Translations under genes and position numbers: made by a program
The notes under the pieces: model-generated
Databases searched by the model: none
What the model was told of the DNA's origin: nothing
The model's input: the letters and a program-made list of their open reading frames with translations, nothing else
Source: Cupriavidus pauculus
GTDB taxonomy: Bacteria > Pseudomonadota > Gammaproteobacteria > Burkholderiales > Burkholderiaceae
Assembly: GCF_002858765.1 (NCBI RefSeq)
Contig: NZ_PJRP01000001.1
Coordinates: 250,414 to 314,413 of the forward strand
Direction of reading: 5' to 3'
Length of the DNA stretch: 64,000 bases
Shown: positions 11,085 through 18,923 of the stretch, one piece after another
Position numbering within the stretch: position 1 is the stretch's first letter
How the letters are laid out: every line of letters starts with the position of its first letter

Positions 11085-11114
11085 CCCCGGACACGTGAGC
11101 GGACGTGTCCGGGG
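11085..11114 (+). terminator. Strong hairpin behind the CBS gene, no T run
   Basis: CCCCGGACACGT (11085-11096) and ACGTGTCCGGGG (11103-11114) form a perfect 12-base-pair stem with a six-base loop, starting 37 bases after the stop codon. It is a probable end-of-transcript structure, but no T run follows. Confidence 0.5.
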
Positions 11115-11194
11115 CGTCGCTCGGCCTGTGGTTTTTGTCCCCGTGGGGCCTTTCCCCGGGGCAAACCGTCCCAGCGCCAAATACTAAGCATGCA

Positions 11195-11251
11195 TATAAT
11201 TATGCGGTTATTGAATAAGGCCGCATCGATGTCATGCGGCCGGCTTTTTTT
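11195..11251 (+). terminator. Intrinsic terminator with a perfect TATAAT just upstream
   Basis: GGCCGCAT (11219-11226) and ATGCGGCC (11234-11241) form a stem followed by GGCTTTTTTT. Only 18 bases before the stem is a perfect TATAAT (11195-11200), without a good -35. Either this ends read-through from the CBS gene, or it is a very short transcript unit of about 45 bases. Confidence 0.65.
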
Positions 11252-11304
11252 GTGGTCTCCACGGCACGCCTTGCGCTGCTCGTACCCCATCCGCACCCAA
11301 TCGC

Positions 11305-12867
11305 ATGTCATCGCCCTCGCCTTCGCAGTCCGCCACGCTGGACGCCGCTCCCGTTATCCACGACCACGCCGCGATCATGCGCGTGATTGGCGGCATCGTG
11401 CTTTGTATCCTGCTGGCCGCCCTCGACCAGACCGTGGTGATTCCGGCCGTGCCGGCGATCGCCAACGATCTGAACGGTTTTGGCCATCTGTCGTGGATCG
11501 TCACCGCCTACCTGATCGTATCGACGGTCACCACGCCCCTGTACGGCAAGCTGTCTGACAGTTTTGGCCGCCGACGCCTGCTGATGCTGGCGATTTCGCT
11601 ATTTATCGCCGCGTCGGTGGCGTGCGCGCTGGCGCAGTCGCTGACGCAGCTCATCCTGTTCCGGGCGCTGCAGGGCGTGGGGGGCGGCGGGCTGATGTCG
11701 CTGGCCCAGGCGGCCATCGCCGATGTGGTGGCGCCGCGCCAGCGCGGCCGCTACCAGGGCTACCTGGCGACGGTCTGGGCGGTCTCGTCGATCGCGGGGC
11801 CGCTGGTGGGCGGCTGGGTGTCCGATCACATGTCGTGGCGCTGGCTGTTCTGGATCAACGTGCCGCTGGGCCTGCTGGCAATGGCCATGTGCTACCGCGG
11901 CCTGGCGCACCTGCGCCCGCGGGGCGGCCGGCCGCAGGTGGACTGGCTGGGCGCCAGTCTGCTGGCGGTGGCCATCGTCGCCTTCCTGCTGGCCATGAGC
12001 TGGGCGGGCGAGGCATTCGACTGGATCTCGCTGGAAATGGGCGGCCTGCTGCTGCTGACGCTGGCTGCCGTGGCGCTGCTGGCCTGGCAGGAGCGCCGCG
12101 CCGCCGATCCGATGCTGCCGCCGCGCCTGTTCCGCAACCGCGCCTATGTGATGGGCGTGGGCGCCTCGTCGCTGGCCGCGCTGAATATCTTCCTGTGCAT
12201 TTTCGCGCTGCCGCTGCACTTCCAGCTGGTGCGCGATGCCGATGCCTCGACGTCCGGCCTGCTGGTGGTGCCGTTCCTGCTGTCCACGGTGGCCGGCAAC
12301 TTCGTGGTGGCGTGGCTGGCGCCGCGCCTGGGCCGCATGCGCGAGATCCTGACCGGCGGCTACGTGGCCGCCGCCGTGGGACTGGTGTCGCTAGCCACCG
12401 TCACGGCCGCCGTGCCTACGGCGTTGGTACTGGTGGCGATGACGATTGCCGGCATCGGCCTGGGCATGTCGATGGTCGGCACGCTGATCTCGGTGCAGAA
12501 CGCGCTGGAGCGCCGTGACATGGGCGCCGGCACCGGCGCGCTGCTGGTGATCCGCTCGCTGGGTAGCGCGCTGGGCGGCGCACTGGCCGGCACGCTGCTG
12601 GCGATGGAATTCCGCGACGCGCTGGCGCGCTCGGGGGTAACCCAGGCACTGGACCTGGGCTCGCTGCGCCATGGCAGCGAGGCGATGGCCCATCTGTCGC
12701 CGGCCGTGCGCCAGGTGCTGGCGGGCGGCGTGGAGTCCGGTTTCCACCTGATCTTTGCGGCGGGCGCGGTGGCGGCCGTCATCGCGCTGGTCATCGTGCG
12801 GCGCATGCCGGACCTGGAACTGCGCAGCAGCGTGACCGAACACGCGGCCAAGATTCATATGGATTGA
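11305..12867 (+). CDS. DHA2-family major facilitator drug/solute exporter
   Basis: The 520-residue protein is a 14-segment MFS transporter of the EmrB/QacA (DHA2) type, a proton-driven exporter of the inner membrane. Visible markers are LDQTVVIPAVPAIANDL in helix 1, SWIVTAYLIVSTVTTPLYGK in helix 2, the motif-A-like GKLSDSFGRRRLL, and the motif-C-like AVSSIAGPLVGGWVSDHMSW. The N-terminal 25 residues are hydrophilic. No MFP (EmrA) or outer-membrane partner is adjacent and no regulator is next to it, so the substrate cannot be predicted. Confidence 0.9.
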   Translation: MSSPSPSQSATLDAAPVIHDHAAIMRVIGGIVLCILLAALDQTVVIPAVPAIANDLNGFGHLSWIVTAYLIVSTVTTPLYGKLSDSFGRRRLLMLAISLFIAASVACALAQSLTQLILFRALQGVGGGGLMSLAQAAIADVVAPRQRGRYQGYLATVWAVSSIAGPLVGGWVSDHMSWRWLFWINVPLGLLAMAMCYRGLAHLRPRGGRPQVDWLGASLLAVAIVAFLLAMSWAGEAFDWISLEMGGLLLLTLAAVALLAWQERRAADPMLPPRLFRNRAYVMGVGASSLAALNIFLCIFALPLHFQLVRDADASTSGLLVVPFLLSTVAGNFVVAWLAPRLGRMREILTGGYVAAAVGLVSLATVTAAVPTALVLVAMTIAGIGLGMSMVGTLISVQNALERRDMGAGTGALLVIRSLGSALGGALAGTLLAMEFRDALARSGVTQALDLGSLRHGSEAMAHLSPAVRQVLAGGVESGFHLIFAAGAVAAVIALVIVRRMPDLELRSSVTEHAAKIHMD

Positions 12868-12939
12868 AGACATGCCGGGGCCGGTGGCCGGCGGCGCTGC
12901 CGCCCCGCGTCATGACGTGAAGCGCACGAGGGCGTAGAC

Positions 12940-12981
12940 TTTGCCGCACCAACTTTGCCGCACCAACTTTGCTGCACTAAC
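12940..12981. repeat. Three tandem 14-base repeats before the glutathione peroxidase gene
   Basis: The unit CTTTGCCGCACCAA occurs at 12940-12953 and 12954-12967, and again with two changes at 12968-12981. It ends 20 bases before the gene's first ATG. The copy number could change by slippage and alter promoter or leader spacing. Confidence 0.85.
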
Positions 12982-13001
12982 GGAAACCGGAGCCTGTACC
13001 C

Positions 13002-13655
13002 ATGTCTCGCGAACGCACCCTGGCAACTGCCGTCCACATGGATCGCATGCGGCAACACCTGCAGCGCACCGCCCTGCTCTGCGCGCTGGGCCTGGCCGCC
13101 GCGGCCGCGATGCTGCCGCACCCTGCCCGCGCCGCGGACAAGCCTGCCACGGCATCGTCGCAACCGGCGGGCAATTGCCCGGCTTCGCTGAATTTCCGAT
13201 TCCCGCGCCTGCAGGACGAATCGCCCCAGAACCTTTGCCAATACGCCGGCAAGGTCGTGGTGGTGGTCAACACCGCCAGCTATTGCGGCTTCACGCCGCA
13301 GTACGAAGGCCTGGAGGCGCTCTACGCCAAGTACCGCGAGCGCGGTCTGGTGGTGCTGGGCTTCCCCTCGAACGACTTCTCGCAGGAGCCCGGCTCGGCG
13401 AAGGAAATTTCCGACTTCTGCTACAACACCTACGGCGTCAAGTTTCCGATGCTGGGCAAGTCTCACGTGCGCGGCGCCGAAGCCAACCCGATGTACCTGA
13501 TGCTGACCAAGGAAACCGGCACCGCGCCGAAGTGGAATTTCTACAAGTACCTGATCGACCGCAAGGGCCAGGTCGTGAGCAGCTACAACAGCATGGTCAA
13601 GCCTGACGACAAGCAGTTCGTGGCAAAGATCGAAGAGCTGCTTTCCACGCGCTGA
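13002..13655 (+). CDS. Exported glutathione peroxidase-family protein
   Basis: The protein belongs to the Cys-type glutathione peroxidases, which reduce peroxides with thioredoxin or glutathione. The active-site Cys lies in NTASYCGFTPQYEGLE (near residue 95), a likely resolving Cys in FCYNTYGVKFPM, and the catalytic Trp in KWNFYKYLIDR. The usual FPCNQF segment reads FPSNDF, so the canonical Gln is Asp here. Residues of about 20-45 (LLCALGLAAAAAM...ARAA) are a signal peptide, so it should act in the periplasm. The ATG at 13002 gives 217 residues; a second ATG at 13038 gives a more normal signal peptide. Confidence 0.88.
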   Translation: MSRERTLATAVHMDRMRQHLQRTALLCALGLAAAAAMLPHPARAADKPATASSQPAGNCPASLNFRFPRLQDESPQNLCQYAGKVVVVVNTASYCGFTPQYEGLEALYAKYRERGLVVLGFPSNDFSQEPGSAKEISDFCYNTYGVKFPMLGKSHVRGAEANPMYLMLTKETGTAPKWNFYKYLIDRKGQVVSSYNSMVKPDDKQFVAKIEELLSTR

Positions 13656-13663
13656 ACCCCTCT

Positions 13664-13691
13664 CCGGCCGGCCTTCGCCCGGCCGGTTTTC
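13664..13691 (+). terminator. Intrinsic terminator behind the peroxidase gene
   Basis: CCGGCCGG (13664-13671) pairs with CCGGCCGG (13679-13686) and is followed by TTTT. The stem is self-complementary and very GC-rich. Confidence 0.8.
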
Positions 13692-13788
13692 CCGTGCTTT
13701 TGAGGATTCTTGACTCATATCAATTGAAAACACCGCGCAACTGAGTACTTTCGCCGCTTAAAAATAACCACACGCGGAAGAGGGAGTC

Positions 13789-14574
13789 ATGAGCAAGGTG
13801 CTTTACGAATCCAATGGGCACGTCTGTCTGGCCTTTACGGATCTGGTCGACGATACGCACGGCGAAGCAGTACAGAGCAACCAGTTTCTGGTGGTCGATC
13901 ACGGGCACGCGGCCCTGATCGACCCGGGCGGACAGATGACCTACAGCGAGCTGTACATGACGATCAGCCGCTATTTCCCACCCAAGCAGCTCGATTACGT
14001 GCTGGCGTCGCATGCCGATCCGGACATCGTGGCGTCGGTGGGGCGCTGGCTGACGGCGTCCGATAGCCGCGTGCTGATCTCAGAGGTCTGGGCCCGCTTC
14101 CTGCCGCATTTCTGCCAGACCGGCAAGACCGCCGGGCGCATCGTGCCGATTCCCGATACGGGCATGGTCGTGCCGCTGGGCAAGTCGTCGATCTTGGCCG
14201 TGCCGGCCCATTTCCTGCATTCCGAGGGAAATCTCCAGTTCTACGATCCGGTCAGCAAGATCCTGTTCTCGGGCGACCTGGGGGCGTCGATGACGTCGTC
14301 GGACGAAGCCAGCGGCGAGGTGACCGACTTTGACGCCCACGCAGTGCGGATGCTGGGGTTCCACCGCCGCTACATGAGCGGCAACCGGGCCTGCCGGCTG
14401 TGGGCCGCCATGGCGCGCACGCTGGATATCCAGTGGATCGTGCCGCAGCACGGGCCATCGTTCCGGGGGCGCGAGATGGTGGCGCGGTTCATCCACTGGA
14501 TCGAGCAGCTCCAGTGCGGGCTGGACCTGCTCGACGCCAACCACTATCGCGTACCCACCCAGATCATGCGCTAG
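13789..14574 (+). CDS. Metallo-beta-lactamase-fold protein of the flavodiiron/ODP type
   Basis: The 261-residue protein resembles the beta-lactamase-like domain of flavodiiron proteins and stand-alone ODP oxygen-binding diiron proteins. The fold begins NQFLVVDHGHAALIDPGG. Metal-ligand positions can be read as SHADPDIV (about 66-73), PAHFLHSEGN (His), FSGDLGAS (Asp) and PQHGPSF (His). The first motif would be HXEXDH in flavodiiron reductases; here it is HADPDI, so one His is missing. There is no flavodoxin domain. It may sense or bind oxygen or NO rather than reduce it. A strong GGGAG lies before the ATG. Confidence 0.78.
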   Translation: MSKVLYESNGHVCLAFTDLVDDTHGEAVQSNQFLVVDHGHAALIDPGGQMTYSELYMTISRYFPPKQLDYVLASHADPDIVASVGRWLTASDSRVLISEVWARFLPHFCQTGKTAGRIVPIPDTGMVVPLGKSSILAVPAHFLHSEGNLQFYDPVSKILFSGDLGASMTSSDEASGEVTDFDAHAVRMLGFHRRYMSGNRACRLWAAMARTLDIQWIVPQHGPSFRGREMVARFIHWIEQLQCGLDLLDANHYRVPTQIMR

Positions 14575-14596
14575 CGGCCCCGGGGGCCGCGATGCC

Positions 14597-15223
14597 TCAG
14601 TCGCGCACCAGGCCTTCGGCCCGCATCGCCGCCTGTACGGCCGGGCGTGCGGCCACGCGCGACTGGTATTCCTGCAGCTTCGGGTAGGCGCCCAGCGACA
14701 GGTGCAGCAACCGGGCCCAGCCGACGATCGTGAAGCAGTACGCGTCGGCCACGCTGAACTGGCTGCCCAGCAGGTAATCGCGCGCCGCCAGGTGGTGGTC
14801 CAGTTCGGCAAAGCGCTTGTGCAGCTTTTGCTTGCAGGCGGCCACGGTGCTGGCGTCGGTTTCCTTGTGCCACAGCCACGGGCTGAAGACCTTGTGCAGT
14901 TCGGTGGAGATCAGCGTCAGCCAGCCTACGGCTTCGAGGCGCGCCGGTGTGCCGGGCGCCGGCAGCAGGTTGCGGCCGGGCACCTGGTCGGCGATGAACT
15001 GGAGAAGAGCGGACGCCTCGCTGTGGCGCGAGCCGTCATCGAGCTGAAGCAGCGGCACGTAGCCGCGCGGGTGGATGGCGTAGTAGTCGTTGGTGCCGTT
15101 CTCGGGCTCGGCGAGCGTGTGATGGACCAGGTCGACGCGGGCCAGCGTGACGGGCAGGCCGGCCTCGCGCAGCGCGATATGAACGGCCATCGAGCAGGCG
15201 GCGGGCGAGTAGTAGAGCTTCAT
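14597..15223 (-). CDS. Glutathione S-transferase
   Basis: The 208-residue protein has the two-domain GST layout. The thioredoxin-like N-terminal half starts MKLYYSPAACSMAVHIALRE, with a probable catalytic Ser/Cys in SPAACSM. It contains the cis-Pro motif GYVPLLQLDDG and the glutathione-binding ...HSEASALLQFIAD segment. The helical C-terminal half carries the N-capping box motif LLGSQFSVADAYCF. This is the beta-class type common in proteobacteria (cytosolic glutathione conjugation or peroxide and aromatic-compound detoxification). AAGGA stands seven bases before the ATG. It diverges from the FAH gene, which may share its regulation. Confidence 0.93.
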   Translation of the reverse strand: MKLYYSPAACSMAVHIALREAGLPVTLARVDLVHHTLAEPENGTNDYYAIHPRGYVPLLQLDDGSRHSEASALLQFIADQVPGRNLLPAPGTPARLEAVGWLTLISTELHKVFSPWLWHKETDASTVAACKQKLHKRFAELDHHLAARDYLLGSQFSVADAYCFTIVGWARLLHLSLGAYPKLQEYQSRVAARPAVQAAMRAEGLVRD

Positions 15224-15452
15224 GGGATTCCTTGGGGAAGGGCACGGCGCGGGGTGCGGCGTGCGGTGAGGGCAGTCTAGGCAGCGGCCCGGGCCCGCAC
15301 AATGCGTGGCGACGCACAGCGGGTATGCAAAGATGCATGCCCTGCATGGCGGAGCCGGCGGGGGCCGCAGGGGGTAGGGCGCGCCGCGGCCGCCCGCCCG
15401 CTGCTGGCTTGCGATATGCTCGCGAAGCTGACCTGACCCCCGAGGAGACAAG

Positions 15453-16301
15453 ATGAAGCTAGTTCGCGTAGGAAACCCCGGATCTGAGCGTCCGGGCCTG
15501 GTTGACCGTGACGGCCGCGTGCGCGACCTGTCCGGCGTCGTCGGCAATATCGGCCCCGGCGAGCTGGCGCCGGCGGCACTGGCCCGGCTGGCCGCCATCG
15601 ACCCGGCCACGCTGCCGGTGGTGGAGGGGCAGCGCCATGGCGTGCCCTGGACCGGCATCGGCAAGATCATCGCCATCGGCCTGAACTACGCCGACCACGC
15701 CGCCGAGGCAGGCATGCCGCTGCCGGCCGAGCCCATCGTGTTCCTGAAGGCGAATACCTCGCTGAACGGCCCGAACGACGCCGTGATGCTGCCGTTCGCG
15801 TCGCAGAAGTCGGATTGGGAGGTAGAACTGGGCGTGGTCATCGGCACCACGGCACGCAATGTGTCGAAGGCCCAGGCGCTGGAGTACGTGGCGGGCTACT
15901 GCGTGGTGAACGATGTGTCCGAGCGCGAATTCCAGCTCGAACGCGGCGGCACGTGGGACAAGGGCAAGGGCTGCGACACGTTCTGCCCCGTGGGACCGTG
16001 GCTGGTCACCCGCGACGAGGTGCCCGATGCCCAGAAGCTGGGCATGTGGCTGGACGTCAACGGCGAGCGCATGCAGAAGGGCAGCACCGCGACGATGGTC
16101 TTCGACGTGGCCACCGTGGTCAGCTACGTCAGCCGCTTCATGACGCTGGAACCCGGCGACCTGATCGCCACCGGCACGCCGCCCGGCGTGGGCATGGGTT
16201 TCAAGCCGCCACGCTACCTGAAGGCCGGCGATGTGATGCGCCTGAGCATCGAGGGCCTGGGCGAACAGAGCCAGAAGGTAGTGGCGTACGGCGAACGCTA
16301 G
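15453..16301 (+). CDS. Fumarylacetoacetate hydrolase-family protein
   Basis: The 282-residue protein is a member of the FAH family, Mg2+-dependent enzymes that cleave or isomerise diketo acids in aromatic-compound degradation. The C-terminal catalytic domain shows IIAIGLNYADHAAEAG, the metal-binding EVELGVVIG and YVAGYCVVNDVSEREFQ, then GDLIATGTPPGVGMGFKPP. It is closest in style to 2-hydroxyhepta-2,4-diene-1,7-dioate isomerase or ureidoglycolate-lyase-annotated members. Exact substrate is uncertain. A GAGGAG ribosome binding site precedes the ATG. Divergence from a GST gene suggests a catabolic or detoxification context. Confidence 0.88.
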   Translation: MKLVRVGNPGSERPGLVDRDGRVRDLSGVVGNIGPGELAPAALARLAAIDPATLPVVEGQRHGVPWTGIGKIIAIGLNYADHAAEAGMPLPAEPIVFLKANTSLNGPNDAVMLPFASQKSDWEVELGVVIGTTARNVSKAQALEYVAGYCVVNDVSEREFQLERGGTWDKGKGCDTFCPVGPWLVTRDEVPDAQKLGMWLDVNGERMQKGSTATMVFDVATVVSYVSRFMTLEPGDLIATGTPPGVGMGFKPPRYLKAGDVMRLSIEGLGEQSQKVVAYGER

Positions 16302-16313
16302 ATTCTGCGATGT

Positions 16314-16380
16314 GAAAAAAGCGGGGCGGACTCGTGGCTCCACGAGGTTCCCCGCTGAAACATCGTCTTGCAAAGCGTCG
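16314..16380 (-). ncRNA. Candidate small RNA ending in a minus-strand intrinsic terminator
   Basis: Read on the minus strand, AGCGGGG pairs with CCCCGCT, with an inner CTCGTGG/CCACGAG-type stem, followed by a run of six T (16315-16320). The terminator arms lie at 16320-16356. No minus-strand gene lies upstream to need it. About 65 bases upstream on the same strand is a weak promoter (TTGCCC, 16 bases, TTTAAA, roughly 16384-16411). Together these suggest a short RNA of about 65 bases. The terminator is clear; the RNA is inferred. Confidence 0.35.
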
Positions 16381-16525
16381 CGTTTTAAAACAAAGCGTCC
16401 GTTAAGGGCAACAGTTTTGGGGCCATTTGGGGCGCTTTCGCACGAAATCGACATTCAGGGTTTTACCTCTGCGGGGGGCGTGAAATACTGTTCCTACATG
16501 ATGTCTGCCAAACAAGAGCAATGCC

Positions 16526-17773
16526 ATGTCTGAACACGCCCCCGAAATCGAGTCGATATTGAAGACCGTCTCGGTCAGCCTCGCCAAGAACGGTCCCACC
16601 CGCACCTTCTGCACCCTGCATGACACGCTCGACTCGCGTGACGAACTGCAGGACATCCGCCGCAGCATCCACCAGCATCCCGAACTCGCCTTCAACGAAG
16701 TGCGAACCGCCGAGCTTGTTGCCAGCAAGCTCGAAGGGTGGGGCTATGCCGTGACGCGCGGCGTGGGCGGCACCGGTGTGGTGGCCACGCTGCGCTCGGG
16801 CAGCGGCAAGCGCAGCGTCGGCATTCGCGCCGACATGGACGCGCTGCCGATCCACGAGCGCACGAACCTGCCATACGCCAGCGTGAACGAAGGCAGGATG
16901 CACGCCTGCGGCCACGACGGTCACACCGCCGTGCTGCTGGGTGCCGCGCGCCAGCTGGCGCGCACGCGCCACTTCAACGGCACGATCCACCTGATCTTCC
17001 AGCCCGCCGAGGAAGTCGGCGCCGGCGGCGGCGCCGAGCGCATGCTGGCCGATGGCCTGTTCGAGCGGTTTCCGTGCGACGCCATCTTCGGCCTGCATAA
17101 CCACCCTGGCGTGGAAGCCGGCACGTTCATGTTCCGCGCGGGGCCGTTCATGGCCGCGTGCGACACGGTGACGATCACCATCCGCGGCAAGGGCGGCCAC
17201 GCGGCACGCCCGCACCAGTCGATCGACCCGATCCTGGTGGCCGGCAGCCTGGTGATGGCGCTGCAATCGATCGTGGCGCGTAACGTCGATCCGAACGAGA
17301 CCGCCGTGGTCACCATCGGCACGCTGCACGCCGGCCACGCGCCAAACGTGATTCCGGACAGCGCGCGCATGGAAGTCAGCGTGCGGTCGTTCAGCGCCGA
17401 GGTGCGCGCGTCGATGGAAGCGCGTATCCGCCAGCTGGTCACGGCGCATGCCGAAGGCTATGGCGCCGCTGCCGAGATCGACTATGTGCGCGGCTATCCG
17501 GTGCTGGTGAACAGCGAGGCGGAGACCGAGTTCGCCCGGCAGGTGGCCGAGGAACTGGTGGGCCCGGAGCGTGCGATCGGCAATTTCCATCGCATCGCGG
17601 GCAGCGAGGACTTTGCGTACTTCCTGCAGCAGCGCCCGGGCTGCTTCGTGCGGATGGGCAATGGCGCCAACCAGCCGCTGCTGCACAACGCCGGCTACGA
17701 CTTCAACGACGACAACCTGACCGTCGGGGCGGCCTACTGGACGCGCCTGGTGGAGCGCTATCTGGCGGAATAA
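16526..17773 (+). CDS. M20-family amidohydrolase (hippurate hydrolase/IAA-amino-acid hydrolase type)
   Basis: The 415-residue protein is a zinc peptidase of the M20D amidohydrolase group, which removes acyl groups from N-acyl amino acids. Motifs are DIRRSIHQHPELAFNE, VGIRADMDALPIHE, HACGHDGHTAVLLG, FQPAEEVGAGGGAERM, and GSEDFAYFLQQRPG with GNGANQPLLHN at the C-terminus. All family metal ligands appear present. The first 35 residues precede the usual family start and are variable. The gene stands alone between a possible small RNA and an AraC regulator. Confidence 0.92.
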   Translation: MSEHAPEIESILKTVSVSLAKNGPTRTFCTLHDTLDSRDELQDIRRSIHQHPELAFNEVRTAELVASKLEGWGYAVTRGVGGTGVVATLRSGSGKRSVGIRADMDALPIHERTNLPYASVNEGRMHACGHDGHTAVLLGAARQLARTRHFNGTIHLIFQPAEEVGAGGGAERMLADGLFERFPCDAIFGLHNHPGVEAGTFMFRAGPFMAACDTVTITIRGKGGHAARPHQSIDPILVAGSLVMALQSIVARNVDPNETAVVTIGTLHAGHAPNVIPDSARMEVSVRSFSAEVRASMEARIRQLVTAHAEGYGAAAEIDYVRGYPVLVNSEAETEFARQVAEELVGPERAIGNFHRIAGSEDFAYFLQQRPGCFVRMGNGANQPLLHNAGYDFNDDNLTVGAAYWTRLVERYLAE

Positions 17774-17828
17774 CGATCGACCGGCAAGGGGGCCGGGATC
17801 AATTGAATGGCCGCCAGGGCAGGGCGGG

Positions 17829-18782
17829 TCACTTGAAGAAGGCGCTCGGCGGCACGCCAAACTGCCGCCGGAACATCGTCGCGAACGCGCTCGGGCTGTC
17901 GTAGCCCATGTCCAGCGCCACATCCACCACCTTGTCGCCGGCCGCCAGGCGCTCCAGCGCGGCCAGCAGCCGCGCCTGCTGGCGCCACTGACCAAACGTC
18001 ATCCCCGTTTCGCGTGCAAAGCGCCGCTGGATCGTCTTTGGGTCCACGCCCAGGCGCGTGCCCCAGTCCGCCAGGGTCAGGTCGGTATCGGGCTCGCGCA
18101 CGATCTGGTCGCAGATCGTGCGCAGATCCGGATCGGTGGGGCGGGGCAGATGCAGCGGCAGCGTGGGCACCAGCTTCACCTCATCCAGCAGCAGCCGCAT
18201 CAGGCGGCCATCGCGCGAATCCATGTCATAGCGCGGCGGCACGTCGATGGCCGCCAGGATCAGTTCGCGCAGCAACGGCGAAATGCCCAGAACGGTACAT
18301 TGCGTGGGCAGGTCGGGCGCGGCATCGGGGCGGATATAGGCCGTGCGCATCTGCACCCGGCCGACCATGCGAATCCAGTGCGTGGTGCCCCCGGGCATCC
18401 ACATGCCACGTGTGGGCGGTACGGTCCATTGCCCTTCGGCCGTCGAGACCACCATCACGCCGTGCATGGCGTGAATGAGCTGGGCATGCGGATGCTGATG
18501 GGGCTTGGTGACATGGCCTGGCACATAGTCGGCGGCCATGGCCGTGACCGGCATCGGACTGCGGTCGTACTGGATATAGGCGGGGCGCTCGGCATAGGTG
18601 TCGGCGCGGGCATCCATGGCGGGGTCGCGCGGGGCATCCGGGGGCAGGGGTTTGCTGCCCGGGGTGTCGCGGTCGACCCAGGCGATGGGTGCGGTGGGGC
18701 GGGCGGGTGATCCGGATGCCCGAGGGGTTCCGGCTGATTCGGACGGCTTGCGGCGCCGCGGCGGTCGCTGGGAACCCGGCAT
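17829..18782 (-). CDS. AraC-family transcriptional regulator with cupin sensor
   Basis: The 317-residue protein has an Arg/Pro-rich N-terminal extension, a cupin-like ligand domain (about residues 75-160: GHVTKPHQHPHAQLIHAMHG), and a C-terminal AraC DNA-binding domain with two helix-turn-helix units: LTLADWGTRLGVDPKTIQRR and VALDMGYDSPSAFATMFRRQ. It starts at the ATG behind GGAGAAAAGGAC, the only good ribosome binding site. It is divergent from a Fsr-type MFS transporter across 141 bases and probably controls that gene. This pairing is common in betaproteobacteria. Confidence 0.92.
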   Translation of the reverse strand: MPGSQRPPRRRKPSESAGTPRASGSPARPTAPIAWVDRDTPGSKPLPPDAPRDPAMDARADTYAERPAYIQYDRSPMPVTAMAADYVPGHVTKPHQHPHAQLIHAMHGVMVVSTAEGQWTVPPTRGMWMPGGTTHWIRMVGRVQMRTAYIRPDAAPDLPTQCTVLGISPLLRELILAAIDVPPRYDMDSRDGRLMRLLLDEVKLVPTLPLHLPRPTDPDLRTICDQIVREPDTDLTLADWGTRLGVDPKTIQRRFARETGMTFGQWRQQARLLAALERLAAGDKVVDVALDMGYDSPSAFATMFRRQFGVPPSAFFK

Positions 18783-18923
18783 GTCCTTTTCTCCAAGGTT
18801 GCGGCCTCATTCTCGCAGGACAGGCGCGTATTTGCCAATTAGCATCGTCACACTTCCCCAATCCCGTCGAAACGGGCACCGGGAAGATTCCAGAGAAGAG
18901 AACCGGCCAATGCGCCCCCGACC

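Noticed and set aside
14574-14590. GCGGCCCC/GGGGCCGC palindrome between the metallo-protein and GST genes as an operator
   Set aside because: It overlaps a stop codon between convergent genes, has a one-base centre and no T run; most likely a simple end-of-gene structure or base-composition effect.
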